NCBI RefSeq assembly: GCF_005166025.1
Contig: NZ_CP028923.1
Span: forward strand, 3,350,001 to 3,414,000
Source: Mangrovivirga cuniculi
GTDB taxonomy: Bacteria > Bacteroidota > Bacteroidia > Cytophagales > Cyclobacteriaceae
Direction of reading: 5' to 3'
DNA: 64,000 nt
The position numbers and the translations under genes were made by a program. The notes beneath the pieces are model-generated. The model ran no database searches. It was not told where the DNA came from and saw only the letters and a list, made by a program, of their open reading frames with translations. Each line of letters opens with the position of its first letter. Within the stretch, counting starts at the first letter, position 1. Below, piece by piece: positions 61,383 to 64,000 of the stretch.

Positions 61383-62171
61383 TTAGTAATCTTTAACAGC
61401 ACTATTGGTAGCTGCGATATACTCTGAAATACCTTCCACGATCATATCAATCATCATATCCGATCCACCTATTAACTTTGGAGGAACATTGTGAACGAGA
61501 TTCAGCGTATGATTAATTATCAAGGTTTTATTTTCACCAATCGGATAATAAGCGCAAAACACCACTGACATTTTATTGGTTTTCTGCCATAAAACAGTAC
61601 TAAAGTTATAATTATGCTGTAAAGTCACCATCATGGGTGTTTTACCAGGGTAATCATGGGTAGTAACATTCTTAAGGAAATACTTCAAAAGAGGCTCTTT
61701 ATATTCAGGGTAGAAGGTTCTAAGACTATATTCAAAATCCGGAGCCATTCCAGAAGAACCGATTTTATAGTTCCCGTCTTCTTTTAAGCTGACTTCGTAT
61801 TCAGGCAATGTCTTTCTGATAAAAGAAAGATCTTTTACACGGTTAGAAGAGAAAAAATCTGATGGAGCATCAACTACATATGCAGTCTTAGACATGATGA
61901 CATGGTAATCCTCATCCTTGTTTTTATTAAGTACATTATAAATATCATATTTTAAAAACCTGGAAAAATCATCCTTTTTGGTCCCTGAAGGCAATTCTCC
62001 TTTAGGCTTATAACTGATAAAATACTGGTACGATCCATTAAGAAGTTTTTCAGTATCAATGCGAAAGTCAAAAGAGTTCTCTTTAATTGGACGCAGATCA
62101 CTGTCCCCGACAGAGATTGAAAATGAGCAGAGACTCAATACTAAAAATGCAAGTATAATATTTTTAAACAT
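61383..62171 (-). CDS. Secreted protein of unknown function
   Basis: A 262-residue protein with a signal peptide (FKNIILAFLVLSLCSFSIS). The mature part has no repeat or transmembrane segment and no motif I recognise. It is a mixed alpha/beta sequence with regularly spaced aromatic residues (SYQYFISYKPKGELP; LRTFYPEYKEPLLKYFLKN; NYNFSTVLWQKTNKMSVVFC), perhaps a lipid- or steroid-binding-like fold; this is a guess. It lies between the barrel array and the S24 regulator and is convergent with the former. Probably periplasmic or surface. Confidence 0.6.
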   Translation of the reverse strand: MFKNIILAFLVLSLCSFSISVGDSDLRPIKENSFDFRIDTEKLLNGSYQYFISYKPKGELPSGTKKDDFSRFLKYDIYNVLNKNKDEDYHVIMSKTAYVVDAPSDFFSSNRVKDLSFIRKTLPEYEVSLKEDGNYKIGSSGMAPDFEYSLRTFYPEYKEPLLKYFLKNVTTHDYPGKTPMMVTLQHNYNFSTVLWQKTNKMSVVFCAYYPIGENKTLIINHTLNLVHNVPPKLIGGSDMMIDMIVEGISEYIAATNSAVKDY

Positions 62172-62266
62172 ATAAGCCTGTTACGAATGATATCACAAAG
62201 ATAAACGTAACAAACCTGAAATCAAGTATCAAGCCTTTAGACAAATATCATGAGAGTGTAAGATAT

Positions 62267-63055
62267 TTACCTGTCTTTCAACTTAATAACTTCCTGTTGT
62301 AGCTCCAGCACCATTTTAGCCAGCTTATCTAACGTCATATCTTTTCCGGATTCAGGCTCCGGAAAGCTTACACTGATAAATGCCTTTGCTTCCCATATTT
62401 CAAAAACCTCATCGACCGGAACGCTATACGGTGCATAATTTGTATTATCAGAAACGAGATAAAGACTACCTTTTTCTTCCAGGTAATTAAAAACCCTCTT
62501 ATAAACAATACCTTCCTTTCCTGTGACCAGCACATAGGTCTTCCCATTTTTAATATCTTCAGGACGTTCTAAATACTGCCCAATAACTATAGTCCCGGAT
62601 TGAAGTGGCAACATCGAATCTCCACTGATCTCAAATGCCCTGTAAGTAGCATTACCCGGCAAATTGGGTAATTGAAACTTAGGTAGCTCCTCAATATACT
62701 CAGGATCTGAATAACCATTGAGATAACCTGCGGAGGCTTTATCAGGCACAAGTTCGATATTCTCGCGGTCATGCTCATCTACAGTGATCGCCAGAACTTT
62801 CATTTCAGGGTTTTTACTAACAGAAAGTTTCCTGCCTGAACTATCTATTTTCTCAAGCGATTCACTAACCAGCTCATCCATACTATAATCAAACACTTCA
62901 GAGATTCTCATGAGTGTTGGAATGCGGGGATCTGCCCTACCCTCTTCATAGGCTCCCACTTGTGACCGCTTGATTCCCAGCTTATCTGCAAATTGCTCCT
63001 GGGTCAGGTCGTTCTTTTTTCTCAGGTATTTAAGGTTTTGACTGATCAGACTCAT
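62267..63055 (-). CDS. XRE-family transcriptional regulator with S24 (LexA/CI-like) peptidase domain
   Basis: A 262-residue two-domain regulator. N-terminus: HTH_3/XRE (about residues 5-60) with LRKKNDLTQEQFADKLGIKR then SQVGAYEEGRADPR. C-terminus: S24 signal-peptidase-like fold (about 120-225) with the nucleophile Ser in AFEISGDSMLPLQSGT and the base Lys in EGIVYKRVFNYL, the catalytic dyad of LexA/CI/UmuD. It is therefore built to self-cleave when RecA is activated, or to sense damage in a related way; a clear cleavage dipeptide (Ala-Gly) is not evident in the linker. A C-terminal coiled coil (LAKMVLELQQEVIKLKDR) is an addition. It lies 45 bases downstream of a small unknown gene and near divergent dinB. 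Confidence 0.88.
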   Translation of the reverse strand: MSLISQNLKYLRKKNDLTQEQFADKLGIKRSQVGAYEEGRADPRIPTLMRISEVFDYSMDELVSESLEKIDSSGRKLSVSKNPEMKVLAITVDEHDRENIELVPDKASAGYLNGYSDPEYIEELPKFQLPNLPGNATYRAFEISGDSMLPLQSGTIVIGQYLERPEDIKNGKTYVLVTGKEGIVYKRVFNYLEEKGSLYLVSDNTNYAPYSVPVDEVFEIWEAKAFISVSFPEPESGKDMTLDKLAKMVLELQQEVIKLKDR

Positions 63056-63100
63056 AATTGAAAAAGTATAATGGTAAAATTAGAATACACCATCCATATA

Positions 63101-63346
63101 TTATACTCCCGAATGAATAAAATACCTTCCCTTCGCCTGGCTACCCGAAAAAACTTCAGAAGCAAGACCTCGCTTTCTCAAAACCTCCTGCCTGATATGC
63201 TCTGTCACTTCTTTAAGTGTTAACCCGGAATCAACCAGGCAATATCCCTGCACTGTTTCACGGCTTAATCCGGCTTTGAAATGAACTCCGCACTTATTGG
63301 CTTCCAGCTTCTTACTCTTTAACTCTTTAATAATTATATCTCGCAT
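63101..63346 (-). CDS. Small protein of unknown function in the dinB-S24 locus
   Basis: An 81-residue soluble protein (MRDIIIKELKSKKLEANKCG start) with mixed charge and no transmembrane helix. I do not recognise a family. It precedes the S24 regulator gene by 45 bases in the same orientation, so both are probably one transcript, and is divergent from dinB across a shared operator region. Its single Cys-Gly and the sequence ETVQGYCLVDSGLTLKEVTE suggest a small compact fold. By position it may modulate the regulator or the polymerase; this is inference only. Confidence 0.55.
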   Translation of the reverse strand: MRDIIIKELKSKKLEANKCGVHFKAGLSRETVQGYCLVDSGLTLKEVTEHIRQEVLRKRGLASEVFSGSQAKGRYFIHSGV

Positions 63347-63367
63347 GTCTGTTTATTATTTCTACTA

Positions 63368-63465
63368 CAAATATTAGTAATTATACCAATTAATCAAATT
63401 AAATACTAATTTATTTAGCTAAAAGATTATTAAAACAGTATAAATTACTAATTTTGTTAGTAATT
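63368..63465. promoter_or_regulatory. Divergent operator-promoter region of dinB and the S24 regulator unit
   Basis: AATTACTAA (63443-63451) and TTAGTAATT (63457-63465) form a perfect inverted repeat with a 5-base spacer. The dinB -7 box TAATTTTG (63449-63456, exact TAnnTTTG) lies inside it. Further half-sites: TTAGTAAT (63374-63381), touching the near-match minus-strand -7 element CAAATATTA (63368-63376), and TACTAAT (63404-63410). A repressor bound here would shut off both directions; the S24 regulator encoded next door is the obvious candidate. Confidence 0.65.
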
Positions 63466-63479
63466 AAATGAAGGGAATT

Positions 63480-64000
63480 ATGGAAAAATACTCTACAGTT
63501 GGCAGAAGCATCGTCCACATGGATCTCGACTCTTTTTTGTGTCGGTGGAATGTCTGCGCAACCCTACGCTGAAGGGTAAACCATTGATAATCGGCGGGAG
63601 CAGTCGTCGGGGTGTAGTAGCTTCGTGCAGCTATGAAGCCAGACGGTTTGGCGTGAGATCAGCCATGCCTATCGCTTTAGCCAGACAACTGTGCCCACAC
63701 CTGATTAATATCTCAGGCGACATGGATGCATATAGTAAGTATTCCAGGCTGATTACTGATATAATAAAAGATGATGTACCACTCTTTGAAAAATCGTCGA
63801 TCGATGAATTTTACATTGATGCAACAGGAATGGATCGCTTTTTCGGAACGGTTAAATGGGCTGGAGAACTGAGGCAAAAGATCATGAAAGAAAGCGGACT
63901 CCCTATCTCCATGGGACTATCCATCAACAAATTGGTATCAAAAGTTGCCACCGGGGAAGCTAAGCCCAACGGACAACGCCACATCCCCTATGGCATGGAA
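63480..64000 (+). pseudogene. dinB: DNA polymerase IV (DinB, Y-family), partial at window end, with one-base frameshift
   Basis: Starts at ATG 63480 as MEKYSTVGRSIVHMDLDSF, the Y-family N-terminal catalytic motif. The frame then breaks at a T6 run (63533-63538). With one more T it continues FVSVECLRNPTLKGKPLIIG, then GVVASCSYEARRFGVRSAMP, EKSSIDEFYIDATGMDRFFG (catalytic SIDE motif with two acids), and GLSINKLVSKVATGEAKPNG, running off the window at 64000. About 174 of the usual 350 or more residues are visible. DinB performs translesion synthesis and is normally damage-induced, fitting the operator region and S24 regulator. The frameshift is probably a sequence error. Confidence 0.88.

Noticed and set aside
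35605-63538. Phase variation through homopolymer slippage
   Set aside because: Runs of 4-7 bases are short for contingency loci, and menE and dinB are unlikely phase-variable genes. Sequence error is simpler, though not proven.

Overview
The window comes from an AT-rich member of the Bacteroidota, most likely the order Cytophagales. The reasons are a SusC/SusD/SusE outer-membrane uptake system, PorT-family outer-membrane barrels, a sphingolipid-type serine palmitoyltransferase homologue, a split transketolase, and promoters of the Bacteroidota type (TTTG, about 19 bases, TAnnTTTG). It is mostly ordinary chromosome; there is no prophage, CRISPR array, rRNA or tRNA that I can see.

Layout. 1-5 kb: a possible histone H1-like gene cut by the left edge, a serine palmitoyltransferase-like gene with a near-perfect promoter, and an accC - DUF1015 - maf operon. 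5-11 kb (minus strand): periplasmic adaptor, TolC and serine dehydratase beta subunit in one unit, then an OmpA-domain protein and thyA. 11-19.4 kb: an RND/MMPL exporter, PspC, an unlisted 30-residue membrane peptide, a FabH-like ketosynthase, an esterase and leuS. 19.4-20.8 kb: a complete IS3-family element with inverted repeats, 3-bp target duplication and an A6G frameshift site. 20.8-30.3 kb: POT peptide transporter, pckA, and the susE-susD-susC operon. 30.3-35.5 kb: oxidoreductase, etfBA, bifunctional nuclease and a nucleoside transporter. 35.5-40 kb: trehalase and type I pullulanase flank a 770-bp non-coding block packed with hairpins and a 102-bp duplicated segment. 40-50 kb: dnaB, mpl, an exonuclease, a trehalose synthase/phosphatase fusion and a GH15 - hydrolase - SDR operon. 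50-59 kb: M48 protease, FAH-family enzyme, M23 peptidase, bcp, split transketolase, menD-menE. 59-64 kb: three tandem PorT-like barrels, an unknown secreted protein, and a divergent damage-response-like locus (XRE/S24 regulator, small unknown protein, dinB).

How it fits together. Several genes handle alpha-glucans and trehalose: SusCDE uptake, pullulanase, trehalase, OtsAB and GH15. A LacI-type palindrome (CGAAAACGnTTGnAA) lies upstream of both the sus operon and pckA, hinting at joint control of sugar uptake and gluconeogenesis. The right-end locus has a strong operator-like inverted repeat (ATTACTAA, 5 bases, TTAGTAAT) sitting directly over the dinB -7 box.

Quality note. Four genes (trehalase leader, M23 peptidase, menE, dinB) each lack exactly one base in a homopolymer run (T7, G4, T7, T6). 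In each case restoring one base gives a textbook protein. This looks more like uncorrected assembly error than four real pseudogenes.
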